From: an uncultured Verrucomicrobiota bacterium
GTDB taxonomy: Bacteria; Verrucomicrobiota; Verrucomicrobiia; Limisphaerales; UBA9464
Assembly (NCBI GenBank): GCA_903842505.1
Contig: CAIMMI010000087.1
Span: 1 to 53,194, forward strand
Direction of reading: 5' to 3'
Length of the DNA: 53,194 nucleotides
A program made the position numbers and the translations under genes. Each line of letters opens with the position of its first letter. Position 1 is the stretch's first letter. Below are positions 16,797 to 26,303 of this stretch, in pieces. Below the pieces are notes generated by a model, which was not told the origin of the DNA, did not search any database, and saw nothing but the letters and a program-made list of their open reading frames with translations.

Positions 16797-18293
16797 ATGT
16801 CTCAAGGACTCCATCTCTCGCAGCGCATGTCGCAGCAGATGGTGCTGTCGCCACAACTCCAGCAGTCGCTGGCGTTGTTGCAGGCACCGGTGCTCGAACT
16901 GAAGGCGCTGGTGGAGCAGGAACTCCAGCAGAACCCGGTCCTTGAGGAATCCGTCATCGGCGAGGAAACCACCGAGGAACGAGAGATCCGCGGCGAGGAA
17001 GCCTCCGCTCAGGCCGACCCCGCAGAACCCCCGGCGGACACCCAGTACGATCCCGCCACCGAGAAGGCCAGCGACAACCCGGCCGATCCCTTCGATCAGG
17101 AACTGAAGAACCTCCTGCAACTCGATCAGGACTGGCGCGACCAGTACTCCGCCGGCTCCAACTCCAGTCGGCAGTCTCCCGAGGACGAGGAACGCCGGCA
17201 GTTCATGTTCGACTCGATCGTGGCGCAGACTTCGCTTCAGGAGGAATTGCTGGAACAGGTCCGACTCGCCGATTTCTCCCCCGCCGACCGACAGATCGCC
17301 GAGATGATCGTGGGCAACATCGACGACCACGGATACCTCCAGTCCGGCACCAACGAATTGTCCTTCGCCACCGGCGTCGCTGCCAACCAGATCGAGTCCG
17401 TGCTGAAGGTGATCCAATCGTTCAATCCCCCCGGGGTTGGTGCGCGCGACCTTCGCGAATGTCTCCTGCTGCAGTTGGAGCGGTTGGACCGTCAGGACTC
17501 CCTCGAGTACCGGATCCTGCGCGATCATTTCGAGGCACTCGGCAAACGCCGATTCCCCGACATCGCCCGGCATCTGGGAATCTCGGCCGGCGAAGCCCAG
17601 AAGGCGGCCGAACACATCGCCCTGCTGAATCCAAGACCGGGTCGTGACACGGCCCCGGACGACAATTCCTTCGTCGTTCCCGAAGTCACCGTGACCCGGG
17701 ACGGGGACGAGTTCGTCATCACGACGAACTCGGACTACATCCCCCACCTCCGGATCAGCAACACCTACAAGGATCTCTTGGGACAGGCGGAAACGTCGGG
17801 CGAAGTCCGGGAGTACATCCGGGAAAAGATCCGGGCCGGAAAATTCCTGATCAAGAGCATCCACCAGCGCCAGGACACCATCACCCGCATCGCGCAGGAG
17901 ATCGTGAAGCGCCAGCGCGAGTTCATGGAGAGTGGGGTCGCCCACCTGAAACCCATGACGATGGTGCAGGTTGCCGAGGTCGTCGGGGTGCACGAGACCA
18001 CCGTCAGTCGCGCCGTCTCGGGCAAGTACATCCTCACACCGCAGGGCGTCTTCGAGATGAAGTACTTCTTCACCTCCGGTGTTCAGACTTCGTCCGGCGA
18101 CACGATGTCGAACACGTCCGTGAAGACCATCCTCAGCGAACTCATCTCGGCCGAAGATCGGTCCAAACCGCTCTCGGACGAGGAACTCGTCGAGCAACTG
18201 ATCAGCCGCGGCATCAAGATCGCCCGCCGTACGGTCGCCAAGTACCGGGCAGAGCTCAACGTCCTGCCCAGCCATCTCCGGAAGTCCTACTGA
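16797..18293 (+). CDS. rpoN: RNA polymerase sigma-54 factor
   Basis: The 498-residue product begins with the glutamine-rich region I (LSQRMSQQMVLSPQLQQSL), which interacts with enhancer-binding ATPases. An acidic region II follows (about 50-115), then the core-binding region, a helix-turn-helix (VAEVVGVHETTVSRAVSGKY) and the C-terminal RpoN box ARRTVAKYR that contacts the -24 element. Length matches the family. ATG 16797 (MSQGLHLSQ) precedes region I directly. It directs transcription from -24/-12 promoters and needs an activator ATPase, none of which is encoded in this window. It is flanked by a repeat element upstream and a convergent DUF1552 gene downstream. Confidence 0.96.
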   Translation: MSQGLHLSQRMSQQMVLSPQLQQSLALLQAPVLELKALVEQELQQNPVLEESVIGEETTEEREIRGEEASAQADPAEPPADTQYDPATEKASDNPADPFDQELKNLLQLDQDWRDQYSAGSNSSRQSPEDEERRQFMFDSIVAQTSLQEELLEQVRLADFSPADRQIAEMIVGNIDDHGYLQSGTNELSFATGVAANQIESVLKVIQSFNPPGVGARDLRECLLLQLERLDRQDSLEYRILRDHFEALGKRRFPDIARHLGISAGEAQKAAEHIALLNPRPGRDTAPDDNSFVVPEVTVTRDGDEFVITTNSDYIPHLRISNTYKDLLGQAETSGEVREYIREKIRAGKFLIKSIHQRQDTITRIAQEIVKRQREFMESGVAHLKPMTMVQVAEVVGVHETTVSRAVSGKYILTPQGVFEMKYFFTSGVQTSSGDTMSNTSVKTILSELISAEDRSKPLSDEELVEQLISRGIKIARRTVAKYRAELNVLPSHLRKSY

Positions 18294-18400
18294 CCGCGCT
18301 GGCGCCGCAATGGCGGTCGCTTCAAACTCCGCGGCGGCTCGACGGAGTCTAGCCTCACCCCTCAGCACAGGGACATCTGTGGAGGACTGCCCTTCGCCCC

Positions 18401-19705
18401 TCAGACCTCTTCCAACGGCTTGCTGGCGTCGCCGAACTTCGGCAGGTGCACGTCCATCTTGTCCATCATCGACAGGAACAGCCGGCACATCTGGCGCTCG
18501 GGTTTCTCGAGGTAGTCGAGGACGCGACCGCCCTGGATGCGGCCACCGCCGCCGCCGACCAACAGCACCGGCAGCTGACGCGCCTCGTGGTTGCCGTTCA
18601 GCATCGACGACGCGTACATCAGCATCGTGTTGTCCAGCGCCGTCCGGGAACCCTCCTGGATCGCATCCAGCTTTCGCGCGATGTAGGCCAACTGCTGGAT
18701 GAAGAATTGGTTCACCTTGAGCCAGTCCGCCGTGTCCGAGTGCGACAGCAGGTGATGGATCATGTAGTCGACCCCGAGGTTCGGGAACCGGAGGGACGAG
18801 TGGTCGTTGTTGAGCTTCAGCGTGCAGATCCGCGTCGTGTCCGTCTGGAAACCCAGCACCAGGATGTCGCACATCAACCGCATGTGTTCGCCGATGTCCT
18901 GAGGAATGCCATCGGCCGGACGCGGAATGTTGGGTGCGGAGAGCGTGGGTCTCCAGCCCTGCAGTTCGCCGCGCTTGCCGGCGTTCTCGATGCGGACTTC
19001 GACCTCGCGGACCGACTCCAGGTACTCGTCGAGTTTCCGCTGGTCATTGCGGCTGATGCGGCGCCGCAGGTCGGTGGCGTCGGTGAGGACCGCATCCAGA
19101 ACACTCTTGTCGCCGCGCTGGACCTCGTCCTTGAAAAGTCGGTCGAACGCCAGGGCCGGATAGATCTCCAGCGGGGTCGGCGTCGTCGGCGAGCTCCACG
19201 AGATGTGCGAGCTGTAGAGCATCGAGTAGTTCTTGTGCACCGACGGGTTCGATTTCTCACACCCGAGCACGAGGCTGGGAACCTTGGTCGATGCGCCGCG
19301 CTTCTGCGCCAGCAACTGGTCGATCGACGTGCCCGAGCGGATCTCACCGCCGGACGCGAGCGGCGCGCCGGAAAGCAGGTTGCCGGTCTGGGAGCTGTGG
19401 ATGTTCCCCTTCAGGGCTTCCTCATTGTAGAGGCCGCGGATGAAGAGGGACTTCTGCTTGAAGTCCTCGAGCGGCTTCAAGACCTGGCCAAACTCCATGC
19501 CCTTGCCATCGCCCTTGGCCCACCACTCCTTCGAGTGGAATCCATTCCCGGAAAACAGAACGCCCAAGCGCACGGGGGCCTCGCTGGAGTTGGGCGTCTT
19601 CGCGGGCTCATCGCCCCAGACCCGGACGGACTCCATCCAGGGCAAGGCCATCGAGACTCCCAGGCCACGGAGAAAGGTCCGGCGATGGAACAGGTGCTTT
19701 TTCAT
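18401..19705 (-). CDS. DUF1552 domain protein, second cassette
   Basis: 434 residues from ATG 19705. The N-terminus FHRRTFLRGLGVSMALPWM is a Tat-type signal. The body follows DUF1552 throughout: RLGVLFSGNGFH, DEYLESVREVEVRI, FQTDTTRICTLKLNNDH and a DNTMLMYASSMLNGNHEA region, ending with GGGRIQGGRVL. It is the second DUF1552 gene in the window and differs clearly from the first. It lies 40 bases after the large DUF1592 gene on the same strand, so the two are probably co-transcribed and act together outside the cytoplasm. Biochemical function is not known. Confidence 0.9.
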   Translation of the reverse strand: MKKHLFHRRTFLRGLGVSMALPWMESVRVWGDEPAKTPNSSEAPVRLGVLFSGNGFHSKEWWAKGDGKGMEFGQVLKPLEDFKQKSLFIRGLYNEEALKGNIHSSQTGNLLSGAPLASGGEIRSGTSIDQLLAQKRGASTKVPSLVLGCEKSNPSVHKNYSMLYSSHISWSSPTTPTPLEIYPALAFDRLFKDEVQRGDKSVLDAVLTDATDLRRRISRNDQRKLDEYLESVREVEVRIENAGKRGELQGWRPTLSAPNIPRPADGIPQDIGEHMRLMCDILVLGFQTDTTRICTLKLNNDHSSLRFPNLGVDYMIHHLLSHSDTADWLKVNQFFIQQLAYIARKLDAIQEGSRTALDNTMLMYASSMLNGNHEARQLPVLLVGGGGGRIQGGRVLDYLEKPERQMCRLFLSMMDKMDVHLPKFGDASKPLEEV

Positions 19706-19745
19706 GTGGGCAGTGGCTGATTCAACGGCATGGAGGTGGAACGGT

Positions 19746-22700
19746 TCAATCCTCCGCAGCGTCCCGGCCGCGGATGTTGAGGAATTGGGGACTGCGGACC
19801 AGGGTCTCGATTGCGGCACTGACGCGGTATTCGTTCGCCTTGAGCGATGCGTGCATCTCGTTGAGGAGCGGGCCATCCGAAAGCTGCACCGAACGGCCGA
19901 GCGCGTAGCCCAGGAGTTTCCGGCAGAATTGCCGCACGAACACGTCGCGCCGCTTCCCGACGAGGTACGCCCGCAGGCCAGCCATGTCCTCGAATTCCGT
20001 GTGGTCCGGAGCCGTGACCCGCGTCATCACCGGACGATCGCCCAGGTCGCGTTCCCGCCGACGTCCGATCGCGTCATAGGCTTCGAGGGCGAAGCCGTAG
20101 GGATCCATGCGCCGATGGCACCCGGAGCAGCGCGTGTCGCTGCTGTGCTTCTCGACCAACTGGCGCACGGTCAAACCATCGGTGCCGGCCTCGTCCTCGG
20201 GCAGACGCGGCACTTCCTTCGGAGGCTTGGGCAGCTTCTCTCCCAGCAGCACTTCGCAGAGCCAGTTGCCACGGAGGATCGGACTGGTCCGGGACGCGCC
20301 CGACTGCTTGGCCAGCACCGCGGCCTGACCCAGGATACCCCCGCGGCCATGCTGCCGAATGCCGGAGACCATCCTCCATTCGGGTCCCTGCACCCCTGGG
20401 ATTCCATAGTGTTTCGCCAAGGCCTCATTGAGGAAGGTCCGGTCCGAATCCAGCAGGTCGATCACCGGACGGTCGTTCTGGAAGAAGTCCGTGAAGAACT
20501 GGATCGACTCCTCGTACATCGCCCCCCGCAACCCGACGAAGGTCGGGAAATGCCGCTCGCTCTTCTCGTCCAGCGTGTCGAACCCATGGATGTGCAACCA
20601 CGCGCAACCGAACTCGATTGCCAACCGCCGGACCTTCTCGTCCTTCAGCATCCGACGGGCCTCCCTGGCAATGGCATCCCCACCCCGGAGTCGACCTGCA
20701 GCCGCGTTCTGCCGCAGCGCGCCATCCGGCAGCGATGACCACAGGAAGTAGCTCAATCGCGACGCCATCTCCCACTCGTTGACGGGCGACGCATCCTTGC
20801 CGGGTCCCGGCGACTCCGCCCGGTAAAGGAACGCCGGAGCAACCAACGCCCGCGCGATCACAAACCGGATGCTCTCGTCGTGCGCCAACCCTTCCGTCCT
20901 CAACTGCTGGTACAGACCGCGCAATCCCTGCCGCTCCTCCTCGGTCAGCGGACGGCGATAAACCCGACGCGCGAACTCGATCGCCGCCTGCAGGTGCAGG
21001 GGTTCAGCCTTGGCCTGTTCCTCGCGGAAGCGGGCAGCCCGTTCCTTGATCGGTTCGCGGAGCGGTTCAAAGACCTTCGGGTCGGCATCCTGCGTTGCGT
21101 ACTGCCACAACTGCTCGAAGGCATCGACCAACGTGAGGGCGTCCTGGCTGACGAACCCCAACTCGGCCCACAACTGATCCAACTCTTCGGCCTCGCGATC
21201 ACTGAGCATCAGTCGGCGCAGGGCATCGTCCTCGCGATGATGCAGCGTCAGGGTAACCACTTCGTCGACCGGCACGATCTTCGTGTAGCAGAGCGCCGCC
21301 GGGAAAAGCGCCCGGAAGTCGTCGAACCCGGCTTCGATCCGGGCCTTGGCCGGACCGGTATCTGCAACGACCACCGGCAGTCCGGCGATTCCGCCGCTCA
21401 TGGAACGACGGTTGGTCGAGATCGTGAACTGGACCGAGCCTGCCGCACCGGACCGAGGCTCCAGTTCACCGGTGACCACGAATTCACGCCCGGCCACCAA
21501 CTCGCGCGGAAGCCGGATCTCCAGAACCGAAGGCACCTGCACGCACAGGTCCATCGGCCCCACCTCGGCCGCGCCCACGGACGCCGGAGCCTTGCCAAAA
21601 ACGCCGGGGTCCAGACCCCACCCCTGCCCTGCGTCGTTCACGCTGGCCTCACCCGAAACCGCGAGCCGAGCACCGCCCAGCAAGGGTCCCGACAACGACA
21701 ACAACTGGCGCCGAAGATTGGCATCCGGGCCCTGGGCGGTAGACGCGCCATCAGTCGAAACCAACCGCCGCAACTCCGCCACCAACGGAACCCGAGCCGC
21801 CGCGTCCCCCGTTTCCATCCAGCGGGCCAGCAGTGATCCCGCCGGGACCACCGCCGCATAATCCCCCGCTCCCGTGACCGCCTCCGTGTAAAAATGCCAC
21901 ACGCCCGCATGCCCCTGCCGATCGGCATGCGGGTTCGCCGCGGTGATGTCCGGCGAGACATCCGCCGCCAGATTCCAACGCTGGGCGGCATCCGCAGGCG
22001 TGAGGGTGATGTCGACCCGCGTCAGGTCGCAGGAATGGTTGCCATCCCTTGGCCCGATGAGCACCGAGACCAAGTCGCCCACCTGGACCTGCATCGATGG
22101 CAACGGCCCGAAAGGAACTTCCTTCGGGCCCTGAGAAATTCCCTGCGCAAGCCGGCGACGGGTCGAACCCCGCCGCAGTTCCACCGACCACGTCACGCCA
22201 TTCCCGCATTCCGGATGGGCATGTTGCACGACGCCCTGGATGGTGACCGCCCCGTCCATCGGACTGAGCCACCCGGCCGCCACCTGCAAAGTCGGCGACG
22301 GATGCATGGCCACCGAATGCGCCCGCAGATCGCCGGGAATGCGGACCGACTGATCGGAGGAATTCGCGACGATGCTCGGGAGGTCCGGGTTGCCCCAACC
22401 ATTGACGAACGCATGCCCGGCCAACGACCGCTGGGCCGTGGCCATGTGACCCGTCACCTTCAATGGCCCCGCTGGCCCCAACCCAAGGTAATCAAGCCAC
22501 AGGACCAGATCGTCGCGCCGGATGCCGTGCTTGGACGCAATGGCGTCGAGGTCACCGGACGTGGCCGATGCCGACTCCGCGGCCGCCGTGAGGTACTTGC
22601 CGATGCCGGCAGCGAAGCGATCACGCCGGGCTTCCAGTCCCCCGACCAGACTGCGAAGTCCGGCGAGCGGGATCTCGGGCTTGCCCGCGATGGAGAGGCG

Positions 22701-23909
22701 GGGCTGGACCCAGCGGACCACATCACCCGTCGCTCCATCGCCGGCGTTGCCGGCGGCGAGATACACGGTCCAGTCACCGGTCGTGGGTTCCGCCGGCACC
22801 TTCATCCGAAGTTCCTGACGCGCCAGCACCGGGGTCACCGGTTCCATCCAGGCCTTCGGTCCACCGAGTTTCCCGATGTGACCCACCGGACTGAACTTCC
22901 AGACCGCGGCCTGCCACGCTGTGATGTCCGCCACCAACGCCGGAACCTCCGCCACCGTCGCCTTGCGCCAGCGCTCACGGATGGGATCAAGAAGGAAGGA
23001 CGCCCGTTCGTCGCGGAGCGCCGAGTACAGCTTCCCCAGATAGACCGGGCTCAACCCGCGCGCCTTCGCCACGCGCTCGATCTCTGCTGCTCCCATGGCC
23101 AGCGCCGCACGGTCCTCGATGGTTGCCGTCAGGTATCTCGCCACCGGAACCCGTCCACCTTCATTGGTGTCGAAGATGATTCCTTGGAGGTTCACGCGGT
23201 CGGCCCCGCTCGCGTCGCTGTACTTTCGATACAGGGTCCGGATGCGCCCCATCAGATCCTCGGTCTGGTCGCGTCGAGTGGTGTGAGGCGAAAAGGCGAT
23301 ACGATCCGGCAGCAGGACGGCATGGGTGGCGACGCCCTTAGCGGCATCCAGATATTTGGTCAGCAGGGACGGAGAGATGACCAACGACTGTCCCGTGTTG
23401 ACGAAGCCTTCGCCTGCCGCGCCATCCACTGGAAACTCCTGCGCCGGGTCCAGCGAGGGCACGCCGGTCAGGTCCCGAATGGTATGCGTGTACTCCGCGT
23501 TGGAAAGCCGCCGAAGAAGTACGGGCCCCGGATCTCCGGCCTTCTCCAGCGCGAGTTGGTCCAATGTGGCTCGGGTCCAATCCAGCATCGCCTCCCGTCG
23601 AACCGCCGTCGGTTGCGGCTTGTCCTTCGGCGGCATCTCGCCCAGTTCCATCTGCTCGACCACCGCCTGCCAGACCTTCGGCTGCTTGCGGATGTCCTCC
23701 AGCGTGCGGAACTGCTCCAGGTCCAGATCTCCCTTGTGCTTCTCCGCCGAGTGGCAAGTCAGGCAGAACTCCTTGAAGTCCGACTTCACGGACGACCAAC
23801 CTGCCGGATCCGCCGCGGTCACCACCGCCGTGGACACACCGATTCCGGCAACCATCGCGATGGATTGACGGAAACTCCGAAAACAAGGGCTCAACGCAGG
23901 CGTACGCAC
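19746..23909 (-). CDS. Giant DUF1592-family cytochrome-like protein with large central insertion
   Basis: At 1387 residues this is about twice the length of the DUF1592 protein at 863. After an export signal comes a haem motif CLTCH (49-53), a DUF1587 part (LLRRLSNAEYTHTIRDLTGV, about 130-150), and then a long insertion of nearly 800 residues before DUF1595 (ARRVYRRPLTEEE, about 980). DUF1592, DUF1588 with CSGCH (1261-1265) and DUF1585 close the protein. The insertion contains beta-rich segments (WTVYLAAGNAGDG, TWSVELRRGSTRRRL) that look like carbohydrate- or ligand-binding sandwich modules, and helical parts. The role is likely periplasmic and haem-dependent, with the insertion adding substrate binding; this is inference. 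It forms a cassette with the DUF1552 gene downstream. Confidence 0.88.
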   Translation of the reverse strand: MRTPALSPCFRSFRQSIAMVAGIGVSTAVVTAADPAGWSSVKSDFKEFCLTCHSAEKHKGDLDLEQFRTLEDIRKQPKVWQAVVEQMELGEMPPKDKPQPTAVRREAMLDWTRATLDQLALEKAGDPGPVLLRRLSNAEYTHTIRDLTGVPSLDPAQEFPVDGAAGEGFVNTGQSLVISPSLLTKYLDAAKGVATHAVLLPDRIAFSPHTTRRDQTEDLMGRIRTLYRKYSDASGADRVNLQGIIFDTNEGGRVPVARYLTATIEDRAALAMGAAEIERVAKARGLSPVYLGKLYSALRDERASFLLDPIRERWRKATVAEVPALVADITAWQAAVWKFSPVGHIGKLGGPKAWMEPVTPVLARQELRMKVPAEPTTGDWTVYLAAGNAGDGATGDVVRWVQPRLSIAGKPEIPLAGLRSLVGGLEARRDRFAAGIGKYLTAAAESASATSGDLDAIASKHGIRRDDLVLWLDYLGLGPAGPLKVTGHMATAQRSLAGHAFVNGWGNPDLPSIVANSSDQSVRIPGDLRAHSVAMHPSPTLQVAAGWLSPMDGAVTIQGVVQHAHPECGNGVTWSVELRRGSTRRRLAQGISQGPKEVPFGPLPSMQVQVGDLVSVLIGPRDGNHSCDLTRVDITLTPADAAQRWNLAADVSPDITAANPHADRQGHAGVWHFYTEAVTGAGDYAAVVPAGSLLARWMETGDAAARVPLVAELRRLVSTDGASTAQGPDANLRRQLLSLSGPLLGGARLAVSGEASVNDAGQGWGLDPGVFGKAPASVGAAEVGPMDLCVQVPSVLEIRLPRELVAGREFVVTGELEPRSGAAGSVQFTISTNRRSMSGGIAGLPVVVADTGPAKARIEAGFDDFRALFPAALCYTKIVPVDEVVTLTLHHREDDALRRLMLSDREAEELDQLWAELGFVSQDALTLVDAFEQLWQYATQDADPKVFEPLREPIKERAARFREEQAKAEPLHLQAAIEFARRVYRRPLTEEERQGLRGLYQQLRTEGLAHDESIRFVIARALVAPAFLYRAESPGPGKDASPVNEWEMASRLSYFLWSSLPDGALRQNAAAGRLRGGDAIAREARRMLKDEKVRRLAIEFGCAWLHIHGFDTLDEKSERHFPTFVGLRGAMYEESIQFFTDFFQNDRPVIDLLDSDRTFLNEALAKHYGIPGVQGPEWRMVSGIRQHGRGGILGQAAVLAKQSGASRTSPILRGNWLCEVLLGEKLPKPPKEVPRLPEDEAGTDGLTVRQLVEKHSSDTRCSGCHRRMDPYGFALEAYDAIGRRRERDLGDRPVMTRVTAPDHTEFEDMAGLRAYLVGKRRDVFVRQFCRKLLGYALGRSVQLSDGPLLNEMHASLKANEYRVSAAIETLVRSPQFLNIRGRDAAED

Positions 23910-24044
23910 AGGATCAAGGGGCTCCCACCCTGCCTATCGATTCGCAGCGGTCCGGTCGAGTCCCTTGTTCAGGTCATTCCATCCACGGGCGAATCTCGCG
24001 ACTGCCGAGAATGAAACGCGCATCCGAGGTCACTGGCGCCGTTC

Positions 24045-24062
24045 AAAAGCCGTTCTAACGGC
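24045..24062 (-). terminator. Weak intrinsic terminator after the 68-residue gene
   Basis: On the minus strand GCCGTT and AACGGC form a 6-bp stem with a two-base loop, followed by TTTT. It lies 17 bases after the stop of the gene at 24079. The short loop and short T-run make it uncertain. Confidence 0.3.
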
Positions 24063-24078
24063 AATCCGTGAGTGGGGA

Positions 24079-24285
24079 TCAGATAAACTCCCACATCCCG
24101 TTTTCGTGATGCCAGATGTCGTTGGCATTCCGACGAACGAACTCCTCCGCCGGTAGGCCTTCAACCATCGGTGGGCGTCTTACCCGCTTTGCCTTCCCGT
24201 TGACGAAGGTCGTCATGAACTCTTCGCGACGCCTCTTGCGGGCACGCTTTTCGGCAGCTGTGAGTTTGCGCTTCCCGTTTGCCAT
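24079..24285 (-). CDS. Small basic conserved protein of unknown function
   Basis: The 68-residue protein opens with a lysine/arginine-rich helix (KRKLTAAEKRARKRRREEF), then VNGKAKRVRRPP, and ends with EEFVRRNANDIWHHENGMWEFI. A basic head and the ending with FIRRNAD-x-IW-x-H-x-x-MWE are remembered from small uncharacterised proteins in several phyla, so it is likely a real gene. The basic head could bind nucleic acid, but no function is known. It ends just before a weak terminator and follows the radical SAM gene at a gap of six bases, so they may share a transcript. Confidence 0.65.
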   Translation of the reverse strand: MANGKRKLTAAEKRARKRRREEFMTTFVNGKAKRVRRPPMVEGLPAEEFVRRNANDIWHHENGMWEFI

Positions 24286-24291
24286 GGTGTT

Positions 24292-25224
24292 TCACGCTCT
24301 ATCGAAGCCACTGGAAATGGCCGGGGTAAGACCATCCCCCTGAATCGTATTCATCCGTTCCAACGCCGCGCGCCGGGACGCGAGATCCGGATGCGGTCCC
24401 ATCAGTTGCTCCACATCCCACAGGTCCACGAACACCCGACCGCGCTTGAGGCCGAGACCGAAGTACATTCCGTGTTCCAAAAGATCGAGCGAGGGAGCCG
24501 AGTGAAGACCCATGCTGGCCAACCGCTCCATGGCTCCGTTCCCCAGCCGGGTGGGAATGAGAACCACCGGGTCGGCGCCACAGTCGAACGCAAACTCGAT
24601 GGATCGCTCCAGCCAAGCCTCTACCTCAGCCACAGGAACAAACGGCGGACGGACAAGCAGGAACACCCGGAGCTCGCACCCATTCTCGCGGATGAACCGG
24701 GCCGCCCGACGGAATCCTTCGAGGTCGAATCGCTTGTTCAGTTGCTCCAATGCCTTCGGGTGCGCGGTCTCCAGACCCATCGCAACTTCCAGTTGCGTGC
24801 CAGGTCCGAGAAGATCGCGGAAACGGAGCAGAGGCGCGCCCACCAACGATGGATGGCATTCAACGATGACCCGCGAGAAACCGCGACAGCGTTCGGCAAT
24901 TGCGGGATAATCCTCGGCTGGGATCGCGCCCAGGTCGAAGAAGGAGCCCGCGTTGTAGAGCTTCACCCAATGCAACTCGCAGGCGCCTGACTCCCGGAGG
25001 GCGACATCCATCTGACGCGGGATGGACTCGGGTGGAGCCTTCGCCGGCAGCGTATACCGCCAGAGATCACACATCGCACACCGCCAGGGGCACTCCCGAT
25101 TCACGAGGAACACCGTCAAACCCGACGTCAATCGACCGTCGGCCTGCCTTTCTTGCTCCCTTAGCCAAGCGTATGGCCGATCGGCGGAAACGGGCACCCG
25201 AGCCACGCCACGACGGGATTCCAT
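24292..25224 (-). CDS. Radical SAM protein, resembling the RaSEA/TIGR01210 group
   Basis: 310 residues from ATG 25224. The motif NRECPWRCAMCDLW gives the CxxxCxxC cluster ligands (Cys45, Cys49, Cys52) that bind a 4Fe-4S cluster and S-adenosylmethionine. Downstream segments KLYNAGSFFD, RVIVECHPSLVG and VAMGLETAHPKALEQLNK match the oxygen-independent Elp3/RaSEA-like branch (the last is the E-T-x-x-x-x-x-L-x-x-x-N radical SAM strand). In archaea such enzymes complete archaeosine in tRNA; whether this bacterial relative modifies tRNA is unknown. It lies after the terminator that closes the ribosomal cluster, so it is probably a separate unit. Confidence 0.8.
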   Translation of the reverse strand: MESRRGVARVPVSADRPYAWLREQERQADGRLTSGLTVFLVNRECPWRCAMCDLWRYTLPAKAPPESIPRQMDVALRESGACELHWVKLYNAGSFFDLGAIPAEDYPAIAERCRGFSRVIVECHPSLVGAPLLRFRDLLGPGTQLEVAMGLETAHPKALEQLNKRFDLEGFRRAARFIRENGCELRVFLLVRPPFVPVAEVEAWLERSIEFAFDCGADPVVLIPTRLGNGAMERLASMGLHSAPSLDLLEHGMYFGLGLKRGRVFVDLWDVEQLMGPHPDLASRRAALERMNTIQGDGLTPAISSGFDRA

Positions 25225-25304
25225 GATCCAACGCGACCGTCCGGATGGCGTGGCAGGATAGGAATCCACGAGGGTTGGATGGCGAAACAGGGTGGCTTCA
25301 AACG

Positions 25305-25339
25305 AAAAAGGCGGCACCGAGCCGAAGCCGGGTGCCGCC
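25305..25339 (-). terminator. Intrinsic terminator after rplW
   Basis: Minus strand: GGCGGCACC pairs with GGTGCCGCC (9 bp, GC-rich) around a 12-base loop and is followed by TTTTT. It starts 22 bases after the rplW stop and marks the end of the ribosomal protein transcript. Confidence 0.85.
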
Positions 25340-25360
25340 TCCCTTGCAGACCTGCCTGCG

Positions 25361-25642
25361 TTACTGCAGGTCGATCTTCTCACCCTCCTTGAGGGTGATG
25401 ATGGCCTTCTTCCAGTCGCTGGTGCGGCCGGCGGCCTTGGTGGACTGGCGGCGGGCCTTACCCGGAACATTCTGCGTGTTCACGCGGAGGACCTTGACCT
25501 TGAACAGCTCTTCCACCGCCCGCTTGATGGCCGGCGCGGACGCACGGCGATCAGCCACGATGGTGTACTGGTTGTACTTCTCGGATTGAAGGGTTCCCTT
25601 CTCCGTGATCCGGATGGTCTTGACGATGTCGAAAGATGTCAT
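25361..25642 (-). CDS. rplW: 50S ribosomal protein L23
   Basis: 93 residues; ITEKGTLQSEKYNQYTIVAD and AIKRAVEELFKVKVLRVNT are typical L23 blocks. It binds 23S rRNA at the peptide exit and docks trigger factor and SRP. It is the last gene of this cluster, 20 bases after rplD. In most bacteria rplB follows, but here a terminator does. Confidence 0.97.
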   Translation of the reverse strand: MTSFDIVKTIRITEKGTLQSEKYNQYTIVADRRASAPAIKRAVEELFKVKVLRVNTQNVPGKARRQSTKAAGRTSDWKKAIITLKEGEKIDLQ

Positions 25643-25662
25643 GATGCGGATGGCTGAGGATT

Positions 25663-26289
25663 TCAGTCAACGAGCCGGGCATCCACCTGGGCGAAAGCCT
25701 CCTTGGTGAACACCAACTTGTCGTAGCGAAGCAACTCGTACGTATTGACCGAGGTGCCCGTTGCCAACCCCACGCCGAGGACGTTGCGGGAGGCGCGTTC
25801 AACGCTGTCATCCGCACCACTCACGACAACGAGGGTCGTACCCCCATCGACGCCGAGTCCGCGAAGGACACCCACGAATTCCTTGGTCTTGGGCGCAGCC
25901 AACTTGAGGTCATCAACGACCAGCACGTCGCCAGCCTTGAGCCGCTCGCTCAACGCTTTCCGCAAGGAGAGCTTCGAGACCTTCTTGTTGACCTTCTTCG
26001 AGAAGTCCCGGGGCTTCGGCCCATGGACCACACCACCACCCCGCCAAAGCGGGCTGGCGAAGGAACCGGCGCGAGCGCGTCCGGTGCCTTTCTGACGCCA
26101 CGGCTTCTTACCAGTGCCGTTGACTTCACCCATCGTCTTTGCCGAGGCGGTGCCGCTACGGCGACCTGCCATGAAGGCAACGACGGTGTCATGGACGGCC
26201 TGCGTACCGCGGCCGGTTTCGATGACCTCGAATTTGACGTCGAGTTCACCAGCGGGATTACCCTTGAGATCCTTGATCGCGAGTTTCAT
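25663..26289 (-). CDS. rplD: 50S ribosomal protein L4
   Basis: 208 residues with the L4 loop signature TGKKPWRQKGTGRARAG and FASPLWRGGG, followed by LSLRKALSERLKAGDV. L4 lines the exit tunnel and, in some bacteria, autoregulates the S10 operon. AAGGAG lies about nine bases before the ATG, overlapping the rplC stop region, which supports translational coupling. Confidence 0.98.
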   Translation of the reverse strand: MKLAIKDLKGNPAGELDVKFEVIETGRGTQAVHDTVVAFMAGRRSGTASAKTMGEVNGTGKKPWRQKGTGRARAGSFASPLWRGGGVVHGPKPRDFSKKVNKKVSKLSLRKALSERLKAGDVLVVDDLKLAAPKTKEFVGVLRGLGVDGGTTLVVVSGADDSVERASRNVLGVGLATGTSVNTYELLRYDKLVFTKEAFAQVDARLVD

Positions 26290-26303
26290 CGCTCAGTGCT
26301 CCT

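Noticed and set aside
16737-18872. A 711-codon frame antisense to rpoN
   Set aside because: It spans rpoN and part of a DUF1552 gene with no recognisable domain.
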